Below are positions 26,211 through 38,900 of a DNA stretch of 64,000 bases, piece by piece. Within the stretch, counting starts at the first letter, position 1, and every line of letters begins with the position of its first letter. Source of the stretch: Cyanoderma ruficeps (lineage: Eukaryota; Chordata; Aves; Passeriformes; Timaliidae); NCBI GenBank assembly GCA_008694505.1, contig VZDJ01000223.1:6051679-6115678 (forward strand), read 5' to 3'. Made by a program: the position numbers and the translations under genes. A model generated the notes under the pieces. That model worked only from the letters and a program-made list of their open reading frames with translations. It had not been told where the DNA came from and ran no database searches.

Positions 26211-26640
26211 GGGGTTTTATAGGGTCAAAGGGGGGTGGGGTTCAACACAACAACCAATAGGGAAGAGGATTGAAAAAGTCACCAATCGGGGAAAGGATCC
26301 AAAACTAACCAATCGGGGGGAGACTTGAGTGAAAAAGTCACCAATGGGGGAAAGGATCCAAAACGAACCAATCGGGGGGAGACTTGAGTGAAAAAGCACC
26401 AATCGGGGAAAGGATCCAAAACGAACCAATCGGGGGGAGACTTGAGTGAAAAAGCACCAATGGGGGAAAGGATCCAAAACGAACCAATCGGGGGGAGACT
26501 TGAGTGAAAAAGCACCAATTGGGGAAAGGATCCAAAACTAACCAATCAGAGGGGAGACTTGAACCAATCAAAGGAGAGAACAAATCAACCAATCACAGGT
26601 AGCTTATTAACATTCTTCTAGAAAGCTCGGGGGCTTCACA
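26211..26640 (-). mobile_element. Probable solo retroviral LTR (U3 part)
   Basis: Read on the minus strand, the element opens with TGTGAAGCCCCCG at 26640. It continues through a U3 built of CCAAT-bearing tandem units and reaches CTATAAAAC (26222-26214) followed by CCCGGCTGTTTGG. TG at the end, repeated enhancer units and a TATA box in this order are typical of retroviral LTRs. I found no internal viral genes and could not fix the other end or a target-site duplication, so the span given covers only the supported part. It may instead be an unusual cellular minisatellite. Confidence 0.45.
26280..26560. repeat. 58-bp CCAAT minisatellite, about 4.8 copies
   Basis: Unit starts are at 26280, 26339, 26397, 26455 and 26513, with lengths 59, 58, 58 and 58 and a partial last unit. 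Each unit has two CCAAT boxes, GGATCC, and GGGGGGAGACTTGAGTG. Further degenerate CCAAT boxes flank the array (about 26253 and 26563-26595). The units differ at only a few positions. Confidence 0.95.
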
Positions 26641-26644
26641 GCTA

Positions 26645-28940
26645 TGCTGCTCGCCATGAGCAACAGAGGAAAGCTGCACCGAACTGCATCAGGGACATGC
26701 TGCTCTCCATGGGAGCGCTGCCCTTTCTGTGTGGCCCACAGGGGCCTCCACAAGTCCTGTCTCAGGGCTCCTACCACAGGTATGGTTCCCCTTCATGGCT
26801 ACCTCTATTTCCTGATTTAAGGCACTCTGCAGCCCTGCCTCAGACCAAGCTCCCTGGCTCATTGCTTGGGTCTTGTGTTGTGTGTAAATTACCCCATACA
26901 GCACTATTCACCCACAGAATCCTGCTTTTGCAGTCAGGCTACTGCTGCCTCCTCTGACCCTGAGGCCAGGGATTGTAAAGAACTCCAGCAGAGCCCTCCT
27001 AAAGCCTGGGTGCACATGTGATGTGCTGGGTGATGCTCTGGTAGGAACCATCTCTTGAACATCCTCAGCACACTCTGTGGTCAGCGATGTTGGTACAGGC
27101 AGCCGGAAACACTCCAGAATTATCGTTACTGTCATAAGCAGCTTGTTCTGCATCATGTTTTGGAGCTCATTACTACATATTTCTAGATGCTCACAGCTGA
27201 CTTCCTATTAATTTTAAAAGAAGAAATAGAAAAATGGAAGCAGTTGAGGTTTTGCTGCTTTATGATGAAGCAAATATGCATTACTCCCTGTATGCCTGTG
27301 ACAATGCAGATGCAGACAGTGCCAGGGCTGTGTATTGAATGCAAAGCACCAGCTGCCTGAAAAGTGGGATTAGGGAAGGTCATTCTGCAGTGTGTTCACT
27401 GTAATTACCAAAGAAATGCAATTTAAGACAAATTTTTGGATGATGTTTGGCTGCGGCTCACCTGGTAGATTTGCAGGCATCCTCCAGTCTGACAGTGGCA
27501 GAAATCAGGTATAAGGGTGTTTTCAGCCATTCCCAAATGAGTTCCTCTTTCTTTGTGGCACTTTAATGGACTCCAGGTTGTAGTCACCTCCCCCATTTCT
27601 CTCCTGATGCTTCTAATTTCAGATAAATATTTGAGAAGTGTCTCTGGGTATCAAATGTGACCCTTCACCTCCATGCAACTTTGTGATTATGACATACTAT
27701 TAATAATGGGAATCACCTCTAATCTCACAATTTAGAAATGTTCAGCTCAAATTCCATTGGTGTCTTTTTAACAGGAATAATGTTTCTTTAAGGGATATGT
27801 CACTTCCAGATGCAAAAAAGGAAACAGCTGCCTGCCTCAGACATCAAATAGGAGCTACACCCATCCAGAAATGAGACCAGTGTTTTGGGCTATGAAACCC
27901 AAAATGTGTCTTTCAAATTGGAATGGTTGCTCTGCCTGAGTGGGGCAATAGTCACTGCAGTTAAAGTCATTTTAATTGCTTCTTCTCCTCCAGCAAAAGT
28001 ATTAATTAGTGGAAGAATGGGTTATCTTCATTATGTGTGAGATGGTTGCAGAGCTTTGAATCTTTCCCTGTTTTAAAGACTAAGAAGTACTTGAATATCA
28101 GATATTTGTTGCACCCTGTTTTGGACAAGTGTGTCAATTTTCAAAAAATCTTGCCCTTCAGTCCTCACACCTCTTCATGTATATTTACAGCAAAAGACAA
28201 TTGAAAAGGTAGAAGACTATATATCCTGTAACTCTATAAATGTGATTGCAATGATACTGTCCAGTGGAATGAACAAAATGTAAAGATATTTTTAAGCATT
28301 GTTTTAAACATATTACACCTGGACATTCTTTATTATTATTTCTACGTCTCACTGAACAGTTATGGTATTGGGTGGACTTAGGCATCCACATATATAAGCC
28401 AGGGTAAGACTCCCCATCATTAAAATTCCCATTTTTCTCCCTGCTCTGACACTGCTGATATGGTAAACACAAGTGTTATCTTTTATGATAGTGTCTTTCC
28501 TTGAAAGAATCCTTTTCCTTCATAAGCCAAGCAAACCAGACATTTTTGTGGGTGCTGGGGGTAGAGGTGGAGACTTAAGCTTAACATATAGGATAAATAT
28601 AGAAGAAGTAGAGAAAAGAGAAACTATTTGGCATGTGGTTACAACTTAGGCTAAATAAATTCCAGTGGTTACTCAAACTAAAAGTTTTGGTGGGTTTTTT
28701 TTTTTTCTTCTGGTGAGTTGTTTTGTTTTTGTGATAGCAAACTAAACAGAATGTCATCGAATCTGAGAGCGCCTTTGATGCAGAGGCCATGCTTAGACTG
28801 AAGGGGAAACCCATAAATGAAATAAAGTCTCTGGGAAATTGTGTGTTGTGAAATGTATGATAATTTCGGTCCCTTGCCCGCAGCCATCTCTCCTGACCAT
28901 CTGAGTTTGCAGCACTGACCACGAAGTTCCAAATCAACTT
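26645..28940. other. Intergenic upstream of ASPSCR1
   Basis: No gene, RNA or clear repeat is recognised. Base composition is ordinary and AT-rich. Confidence 0.4.
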
Positions 28941-28970
28941 TGTCTCTCTCTCTCTTTTTTTTTTTTCCAG
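28941..28970 (+). repeat. CT-rich then poly-T tract ending CCAG
   Basis: The tract of CT repeats and twelve T ends in CCAG at 28970. It looks like a strong splice acceptor on the plus strand, about 860 bp before the ASPSCR1 start codon. No upstream donor or exon is evident, so it may simply be low-complexity DNA. Confidence 0.5.
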
Positions 28971-29827
28971 AAAATATGGTTTTCAGGGTTAGCAGGATGC
29001 TGTGCTTTGTCTGGCCAACGGCGCCCCGATTGTGACACTGCCCGGAACTCCCGTGGCGCTGGGAAGGCGGCAGGATGCTCCCCATTCTCCCGTGACAGGC
29101 GGCGTTCGCCAGGGCTGTTATTTGGCCCAGGCGAACCTTCCCTGTACGCGCAGAGATTTTCGGTATCACTGCTTGGGAGAGACACGAATCCTTCAGTCCA
29201 AGGATTTCTGGCCACCAGCGCTGCCTGGGGATGCCCGGCCCTTGGTTCGGGGTCGCCGCCTGCGCTGCCGGGCAGGGTCCCAGTACAAGGAGAAAATGTT
29301 TTATTTCCCTGGAGAAGGTGGTTGATCCCGACCCTGGAAGCCCTAGGGACAACACAAGCGCCAACACAAGCGCCGTCAGCCACAGCGGGACGTGTGGCTG
29401 GCTCCCCTCCCGCTCCCCGCCGAGTTGCGAGACGGTGGCGGCTCCGGAGCCGCCCCCACCCCGGCCCAGCGGGCAGGGCCGGGGGTAGCCCCCGTCCAAT
29501 GCCGGGGCAGCAGCCCGAGCCGCCCACCGTCTGCCCCGTCAAGGGCTGCCGCCGCCGCCAGGCCCCCTCGCGCCCAGGGAACTGCGCTCTCCGCCCGCTG
29601 CGGGCGAACCGCTCCGTCCCGGCCTCAGAGCCGCCTGCCCGTCCCGCCACAGGCCGGCTCCGCCAGGCCGGGACTCGTTCCCGACGGCTGGCTTCCGCAG
29701 CCGCCGGGCCGGGCCTGATCAGACCAGTGTCCCCGTCCTATTCCTCTCCGGTGCGGTCGGGGCGGGCCCGCAGCAGGACGGCCCCGGGCCGGCTCCGCCC
29801 CGGCCGCGCGGGGTGGCACGGCAGGGG

Positions 29828-29838
29828 AAGATGGCGGC
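29828..29838 (+). promoter_or_regulatory. ASPSCR1: YY1-like motif over the start codon
   Basis: AAGATGGCGGC is the classic YY1 site, and it overlaps the ASPSCR1 ATG. Such sites usually lie just downstream of a transcription start, which suggests a short 5' untranslated region. Confidence 0.55.
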
Positions 29839-29929
29839 GGCGGGCGGGGGCGGCGCCGCGGTGTCGGTGTTGGCGCCCAGCGGGCGGCGGGTCACGGTGC
29901 GGGTGGGGCCCGGCACGGTCCTGCTCCAG
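29831..29929 (+). CDS. ASPSCR1: ASPSCR1 coding exon 1
   Basis: It encodes residues 1-33: a Gly/Ala-rich start, then VSVLAPSGRRVTVRV of the first ubiquitin-like fold. The donor is CCAG/GTGGGT. Confidence 0.93.
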
Positions 29930-32900
29930 GTGGGTCCGCGGCGGGGAGGGGGCTGAGGGGAAGACGGTGGCAGGGCCGCAGGCCGGCCGTGACGCCTCTC
30001 TTCTTTCCGCAGGTCCTCGAGGAGGTCTGCAGGAAGCAGGGTGGCAGCCCTGGCGAGTACGGCCTCAAGTGAGTGTCGCCGTGGGGCCGGGCCCGAGTCC
30101 GGGTCCGGCTGCCTTCGGCCGTGGGAGATGCCCCGCCCGCGGCCGTTCTCCGTGCCGGGCCTGGCGCTCTGGAGCCCGCGCCCCGTCCGCGGGGTGCCCA
30201 GGGCCCGGCGGAGCCCGCGGCGGGCGGTGGGAGTGCGAGGGGCCGGAGCACACCCTGAGCTCTGTTGAGGTCCGTTCGTCCCCATGTCCCTGTGCCACGT
30301 TCCTCGAGCTGCTGGACACGGGGCGAGGCCCCATGTCGCTGCCACGGGACACCCACGCGTGCACCTCATCCAGGCCACAGACCAGCAACGCCCATCTCTC
30401 CTATTACCTGGGGGTTTGACCCTCTGCTTATATGGCATCTTCATTGAGAGCTCATTTGTCTGAGTAGCACAAGAAAAAAAAAAGGGACATTGGTATTTAA
30501 CCAGGCTTAGTTGTGTAGTTGGTTGCTGTGCTGGTTATCTTTTTAAAACCTTTAAAGGAAGTACATAGTTTTGGGTGTCTTCTCTGTAACCTCTACAAAC
30601 TGCAGCTGTTTTGGTGTGCAGATTAGCTTTCTTTGATGATGCTTTCATAATTATTGATTGTTCATTATTGAATCATGTTCTATGGCTTCTAGTCAGCTTC
30701 CTGGGAATTCTCTTGCACAATACCTGGACTTTGTATTGCTCATAGGCTCTCTTCTTCAGATTTCAGAGGAATGTTTTGGACCTGTCTTTGCAGTGGAGGT
30801 TTGCTAGGCTGCCCAACAATGCCAAACTGGAGATGGTGCCAGTCTCTAACAGAGCAGCCGCAGGAACCACGGTATGTTCATTTACGCACTGTGACCTGAT
30901 TTGTTCAGTTACCAGTTGTGCTGATATGATCCCATCAGATCTAATGGTCAAGGGCACAGGCCAGCTTGGCCAATGCCTGTGTGAGAGACCAGCTGAAGAC
31001 TGGTTGCAGTGCAGTTGAAAATGGTAGTCCAGTAGCTGAAAGTCTTTACACTTAGTCTGCATGAGCATTGGGTAGCAGCTGTGCTGGGGCAGTGTGGGAT
31101 GGTTTGGGGAGCTGAAAAACTAGTAGTCATGGATAGCTAAGAAGTTAAACATCAGTGATGACTAATTCAGTTCCCTTTCATAATTTCTGTTTCAGTTGCT
31201 GTTGTCCAGCTCTGGATTTTGACTAAATCTGAGATTCTTACAGAGTCCTCTTTTCCCAGCATTGGTGTTGATGGTGTGTTCACACAGCTTTAGAGTCTTT
31301 TGTGACATGTTCTGTGTTCATTAGTGGCCAAATGTCCCTATTTGGTATTATTTGCAAAGGGCTTATGGATGCTGTTTTCTCTAGAAGTTAGGGCCACTTA
31401 GGAGTGTAAAAATCTTCTATACATATCCCTGTGGCCATAGGCCTAACGTTTCAAGTGGTGGATAGGTGTTACTGAGAGTGAATTCTTTGTGTTGTAAAAA
31501 TGATGTGTGGTCTTACTTAAGTAGCCTAGGAGTGGAAATTTGTCTATCACTAGCAGTCATCTTGCTATTTGTTAACTTCCTCATAGGAAATTTCTCAATT
31601 TTCATGTAAGTTTCAGGTGTGTTGTTGCTGATCTCTTAATGTCTGTCAGCCAAGCAGTGTTAGTGATGTTCCTTAAAGGCAGTTGCTCTAGCTGTCACAG
31701 AGAGAAACTAATACATTGAAGAGTGAATTTTGCGGTGTGAGGAGACTTTGGAGTCTCTGCTTTAGTTCACTGGGTAACATAGTTTTGGGGGTCCCTGGTG
31801 TTCATATTTTTGTCTGTAAAACCTCCATGCTCTTTATTTTGGCACTAATGCCTTTTTTCTGATTTGGGAATAGAAAGACATTTGTGCTTCAAGTGACGTC
31901 TTTACTTTAAAAAATACCACAAACCAGTAGCATCTGCTTAGAATTTTCAGTGAAATGTTGCAGTGGAATGGAGTTTGTCTTTCAGAGAAAAGTGTTTCTC
32001 TTGAAATGGTGCAGTGATGACTATATCTGACATTTGCATGTGTTTTGGGAGGTACTAAAGGAAAATAATGATTTTATTTTTTTTCCCCTGAAGTTATATT
32101 GTGAGAAAAGGCAAGAAGGACTGTTCACTGTTAGGAGAGGGGTTATAGTGTGGAATCGTTACTTTAGATTACTAAAGAGAAGAGCTAATAGAAGTGTAAG
32201 TTGTTACTATTTAGTTGCAGTTCAGCAGAACAATCTGCAGAAGTGAGGCTTCCCTGGGGGTGCTAGTTACTGTAGCATGAAGGTGAGGAGATGCATGTGG
32301 AGAGTGGAGTCTAAACAGAGTCCCTGCGCCACAAACTTCGGCAGATTTTACTTGGGAGAATTTCACAGTTTAAGAAAAGACTTTGTACACAACAACTGAC
32401 TAAAGAGAGTTCCCTGCCACAGGGAGTATCTGTTAAAAAATAGGGAATTTTATAACAGCCAGGTGACTGTGACTGGGATGTAGTGGCAGTTGAGATGCAG
32501 ACTAGTCATGCCGGCTAGCTGTGGTAATGTTGGGATGAACTTGATTCTGTGTCTTTTGTTATTCTTTGTTCTATTAAGATTATGCCTGTGGAGGTAGGTG
32601 TGCTTTCTTGTAGTGACAGCAGTTACCCTAGAGAGAGAATACAGGTTTTGATAAATCATGAGTTTGTTCACCAAATCTGATGTTTTAAAAATAGAAGGCT
32701 TTTGGATTTGCCTTTCCATGTGGAAAACATTGTTTCCTGTAAGACTGTTCTTTACTGAATAATGGAACAAATTCCCTTTGTGATGGCAGGTGACGCAGAA
32801 GCACCATCAGTACAGCTCTGGTGTTAAAGTTGTCAGCCTCTTGTTTAAATGTTTGTATACTTAGATGATAACTGGCACTGATCTCTATTATTGTACGTAT

Positions 32901-35900
32901 CCCCTGGGGTTTTCGAAGAGACTTTTCTAATGGGCTGAATAGGACTTTCGTGACATGTTTAGCTTTGAACTGCTGCCCAAAAACTGATGCAACTGGTAGT
33001 CTGAATTTCTGGGCTGGATTCTTACAGAATGGTAATGTCAGCTGTCATCGCTGTGCTGTAGCTGAGAATAATATAAGGCTTGTCTCCCATGTAGGAGAAA
33101 CCAGGAGGTTGTGTTAGTGGTGGGATGAAACGACATTGTGCTGTCGGCTCATTATTAATGATGCCACTGTTTCCGTTATGTAGAAAAATTCCGGTCTCCA
33201 GCAGATCAGCATTTGCAGTCCTGTGAGGACTGGTGGGAGCCAAGGGAGATGACAAACATATTCCTCCATGGAAATCACAGTGGATTGCTGGAACGTGTGA
33301 TGTCTCTTTCCCATCTCTCTGTAGCCCCTGCCCTCATGCTTGCACACAGACTTTGCACTCAGTGAGAGGCTGCACTGAGAGTGTTAGAAGGGACATATGA
33401 AAACACAGAATGAAGGAAAGTGGCTTTGGCTGTCTTGGCCTAATGTCCTTCTCAGGCTCAGGAATAAGGCCAGTTTTTGGACTTTTCAAAACTAAAGTTG
33501 ACTGGGGAAACCCTAGTGGCTACAGGACTTTATATGATTTTTCTTTAGACAGGTGAGCTAGTTGGGGAAAATTAAGAGTTAGACATTCTGAAAAAGGCTG
33601 AATATTCTCTAAAAGGTAAAGATAACACCTGGAATGCTTTGTCATTCTCTATCTCTGTCATTCTCTATCTAGCTGCTAAACTTTTCCCTTGGGACAATCA
33701 GGAGTTTGAATTTCTTCAGGGCTGACCTCAGCATATGTTCACTTCAGAAATGCCTTGGATTGATTGATTAATTGATTGATTGTGGGGGAGAGGTAGGGAA
33801 GCAATTCTCTAAAGTCTGTGTGGCACCTGATAATGTTTGTGGATATTCTCATTCCAGGTTGGAAAGGATCTGTTAAAATTGGCTGCCCTTGCCTTTTTCT
33901 GCAGGTGTTCAAGAACTCGATATACTGCCCAGAATTATTGTTGAGATTTTTTGTTACTTCACTCTTAAATTGTATGTCAAAATGCGATGGTTAGGAAGCA
34001 TTAGTGAGTTGCAAGTTACAAATGTCATTTCTTTGGACTGGTTGTTTAGGATAGATGGAACTGTGCTAATTCTTTCTGTGTGTGGATATGCAAGTAAACT
34101 GTTTGGTCCCAGGGAAGTTGTTCTGCAAAATGATGCTGAAGTCAACAGAGCTCTGTGTTGGTGTTTTAGATGGTGCAGCTGCATCAGTCATATCTGAGTT
34201 ATTGGAATTTGTTTTACGTAGCTGCAAAAACCCTTACTGTAAAGTTTCATCTGGTATAAAATAGAACACCTCTATTCGTGATGGCACATTATTTGGGATG
34301 TTTGCATTGGCTTTTCTCTGAATATGTTCCAGTTTGAGATACGGCAGAGGAGAGGGGCCCGTGAAAGCTGGTTAGTATTCCAGGATGGCCTCCCCCATGC
34401 TCAGGAGCCATTCATCCCAACAAACAGGATTTCAGGCCAGAATGCCTGCACAGATGAGCAAGAAGCACTGAAATATTTTTTAAAATTGTGACAAAAAATA
34501 AGCTTTCTTTCAATTTTCTGATTAATTCATTGTGGTGTTCTTATAGGTTCGGATAGCATTACAACTAGATGATGGCTCCCGTTTGCAAGACACCTTCCTC
34601 TGCCAACAGACCTTGTGGGAACTTCTCAACCATTTTGCAAAGATCAGGTGAGCAATGCAGTGAGAAAATACTTGTTTGGATGGATCTCTGCATGCCGCTA
34701 ATTACTTGTTACGGTGACCCAGCTAAACCCTTCAGATTTGTAGAATTTGCATTTATTTGATAGTGATTTCTCCTTTATAGCAGAGATGTTTGCATTTTTG
34801 TTGCTCTTTCAGATTACACAATCCGTAGTTTTATTACTGTTTTTTTAGTCCAGAAGCACCACTCCTGATTCAGGCATACACTGTAACAAACTGCTAAAGC
34901 TGTGAAGATACTGGGATATGTTGCGCCACCTTTCTTTTACACAAACCTGTTTGAAGTTAAGTTACTGCTAGAGATGGGTGTGTCAAGCCTGGATGATCTT
35001 GATCCTCAGTATCTCTGTGCTGCAGTTCTCTGTAGTGGAGGGGGTTCTTTCTTATGGGTTGCTGTTGCTTTTGAGGCTTTTTGTTGTGCAAGTTCTTCAA
35101 GGAAATCTGGAGCTCTCAGCAGGTTAAGGTGGAATCTTCAAAAGACTCATTAGATCCTGTTTAAATGGAAGAATTTCTTGTTCTACATTTTTTTAATATG
35201 TACATGGGTTAGAAATCTTATTATTTTAGTCCAGTCTACATTAAGTGCTACCTCTTGTCTTTAGCTTTGATTTTAAAAGTCTGTATTGTTTTGAAATGTC
35301 AAGGTAATAAAGTTTTCTCGAAGAAAGGCACTTCTTTTCTATTTCTCATGGTTTGGAAGAGGAAGCCTTGAAGCTGTGACAACCATTCTGTTTTTAATCA
35401 TGGACCAGGTCTACAATGTGATATTTATTCATAAGTAAAGGAACAGTATCCGTGCAGATGCTAGAGAAAAAAGAATTATCTTTCTTTTAATCGAGGAAAG
35501 AGGTAGGACAAAAAACACAGGGGTGTTTTAAGTCCCCTCTTGTCCCTTACTATGCCCTCTGCGCCCTTTGTGAGGAGAGGAGTGCCTATTGCAGTTTGGG
35601 GACTGCTAGACTAGTGGGAGGTGGTAATTATTGACAATGACAATCTTTTTATGGCTTTCTCACATATTAATTGATTCTTTCTTAGGTTTAAATTTTGAGC
35701 TTTTCATAAAATTTTGCTCTTTCAAAGTGGTTTTATTGGTTACAGCTCATTGTAATATTACTAGTTAATATGCACGTTGCTCTTCTTAAGCTTCTAACTG
35801 CTGCAGTGTGCTAAGCATTCATAACTTCAGTTCAGAGCACAGTTGCTCTTTTCTGCCCTCTGGAAGCTGAGTTCAGATGTTTGGATGGACTTTACAGTTT

Positions 35901-38900
35901 TGGTTAAGTTCAACAAGCAGCAAAGGTGCTGTATATGATTTAGTCACAGAACAAGCTGGATCTACAGCCATCCGTATGGATTTAATGGGCTGAGTTGCTG
36001 TTGAATGTGTTTTGATGCAGTTGACTAACTAGTCAGCTAATTGTTGATGTTTGCTGAATGCTTCCTTGGACTTTCCAACTGGAGATGTTTTCCTGGAATG
36101 CTCAGCTGCTCTAAGTGCGTGAGGGGAAGCATTCTAAATCCACTGGAATTTCCCCTGGGTTTCCAGCATCCATCTTGGCTAATTGGGTCTGAAGACGGTC
36201 TGGAAGCTATTGTAGGGCTGCTCCTCCTCTCAGCGTGCGGCAGTCCTTGCACAAGATGTTTACAGGCCCTGTCAGATCACTACATGAAGGAATCTAATCT
36301 GCTTGCCGTTCCCCTTCTGAAGACCAGCACATCAAAGAGAGGACAGTATGTTTGATGTGTGTGCTTGCCTCAGTGGGTGCATGTAATGGATTAGCAGCAG
36401 CTGGAGGAGGAGCCTGCTGCTTCCAAGAGTTAGACAAAAATAAGTCTCTGGGGATCTTTGCGTGGAGTCTGTGCTTCAGAGGCTGGTTGAGGGCACAGTG
36501 TTGTCTGCCCTATGAACAAGAAACCTGCGTTTCTATCTCCCATTCTTGCCTGCATTGCAGCTTCAGCAGCTTTGCGGGCTGTTGTCCATAGAGCAGTTGC
36601 ACTTTGGACACTCAGGGACATCTTTGATAGTCACTATGATTCTTCACTACTTCTATGGGGTCATTCATTTGATATTTTCTGTACATTTTTAAGAGATTCT
36701 TCGAAGAGTTGCTTGGATAGAAGTGAAAAGCATTTTTTGGAAAAGTGAATGAAACCAGATTCTATAGGCTTCCTCTCCTATTGGTCCTTGTTGAGGACAT
36801 GTTCCATTGTGCCTAAGATTTTTTTTTCTCCTAAAGGTTTGTCATCCACCTTTCCCGACAGACAGCAGCTTGATATTCAAGCTTTTATTCCCTGGGCTGT
36901 TCTGTCTGCCTTTTCTGTGATTCTGTACTGTTTCTCTGTGTCTCGTCAGTCCTTTATCTTTTGTTCACGTTATTGAGGATTCCTCAAGGGATACAGCTAA
37001 CCTTAATTGGGAGCAAAACCTATCGAAAATAAGGTGAGGATGAGTGTCTTTTCTGGATTGTCTGGAGAAGTCTGAGTGCAGTAACTTGCTGTGGTGTGGT
37101 AAAGGCACTCTGGTGATCTTTTGTTCCAGTTCTCCAATTGGGACAAGATTTATTTTTTTTTTCCTGCCTTTCATCATCAGGCATTGGCTTTGGGGATTTC
37201 CACAGGTACTGCTGCCAGAGGAGTGAAGGAGGTTGGAGCCTGGGTCTCGTATCACAAGACAATGTTCTTTTGTATGAGCAACTTAATCTCTTGATTCCTG
37301 CAGAGCATTGTATAGTGCTTTTTGTTCCTGAAAGAGAGTCACTAATTGCAGGATCATAAATAGGCAACCCTATTTTAGTGTTGGTTTGGTTGTTCACCTT
37401 GAGTCAGAGAGTTAACTGTTTCACAATCTGAGACTTGAACATAGTATTTTGGATGCTCTGGTGTGTCTGTGCAGGTTTTGGTTTTTCCTGTCAAATTCGC
37501 TGCAGGGACTAGAATCTGGTGGCTGAAGAGACAGCTAAGTAGAAGTGTTCACATAACTTTGTAAGACAGTCATTTGCAAACTCCTTAGGTGTTCAATGCT
37601 AAACACTGGTGTAGTCAGGCAAAGCTGACCTTGGAACTGGCTCCAGAGGCCTCAGGAGGTGAGCAAGGATGTTTCATATTCCTGGGCTTCCAGGTGGATT
37701 TCCTTATCTGCTTTGCAGAGGTGGTTTCTCTTCGAGTCACAGGTGATAGGTGATGGTTTCCTGGTGGGGTGAGTGGAATGCCATTCCCCCCTACCTACCC
37801 TCGGCCAGACTGGACTGTAGAGAGCAGCAAGATCAAGGGAGTTTACCACATGAGGAGGAGTTACAGCTGTTCTGTGTTTCATGATAAACCAACTGTTGCA
37901 GTGCAGAGGGTACATACAGCTCTTTACCAAGGGATATCCTGGTGCAACTGCAAGTACAGGGAGTTTGAGACAGAATGTGCTAAGAAGAGCTACTGGGGTC
38001 TATGGAGAAGGATAAATCTTGTCAGTTCTCATTGTGTAGATGGGGAATGTCCTGGGCAATGTTCTCACCTTTTGTAGTTTCCCAGGCTGAGGTAGGCTGA
38101 ATTGTCTGAATTTGAAACTTCTGAAAAAATGCTTTTGAGAGCTTAGCCAGGTATATCTTTCGAAACCAGCACTGTCTTAGGGTGGGCAGTGTCTTCCTGG
38201 TCAGCTTTTAGATTGGCAGGCTTGGGATGAGAAGCAAAGTATTCTCCTCAGCCTCTTGTTTTACCACGTTCTCGTGTGATTTCAGTTTGAGTTTCACTTT
38301 GCTGTAGGTGGAGACCAATGTGACAGAGCTTCTTCTGGTGTTGAATATAATGCTCTCACTGATTCCAGTGCTTCAGCATAATGTACTGGTTAATTCTGTA
38401 AGGCCTCTTACTTTTCTGTAGACATCTGAGGTTTTGTTGCTGAAAGTGTCAATCCTTTTTTTCCCCTTTTGAAATCACATCATCTTGGGTGGATGAGAAC
38501 TGAGGCTTGCTGTGATGGGCTGTGATTGTGCTTTCCCTGTCCGTCTTTTGTATTTAATCAAGTGAACATATAATAAAGCTTGGCTTTTACTGGAATGCCT
38601 CAGAATTGCTTATCTAGAGGAGAATGGAAAGAGTGGCATCTTACTGTTTTTTCCCCATCTCAATGCTATGGGTCCTTCACTTCTGTCTTCCTCTGTGGAT
38701 GGGCTTTTGGGAGTTTTGGTCATTGCTCATATGTATCTACATCACTGAAATGCTTAAATAGGAGTTGATTGTCACTTTGTCTACAGTGGCAGCCTTTCAT
38801 TTGGCTTTGCTTTTTTTATGGTCTCCAGAATCTGAAAGTTTATGCTCTTTGTTCTTGTTTATTTGCTTTCTCTTTTCTTTTTTAAAAATGATACTAAGGC

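Larger units (their letters stand above)
29000..30260 (+). promoter_or_regulatory. ASPSCR1: ASPSCR1 CpG island and promoter
   Basis: A GC- and CpG-rich island surrounds exons 1 and 2. No TATA box is seen near the start codon. GC boxes are frequent (for example GGGGCGGG near 29758). Confidence 0.65.

Noticed and set aside
26217..26592. Repeat protein with FGSFPRLV-type units on the minus strand
   Set aside because: It is the translation of the 58-bp minisatellite, whose unit is not a multiple of three, so frames rotate and no stable protein is expected.
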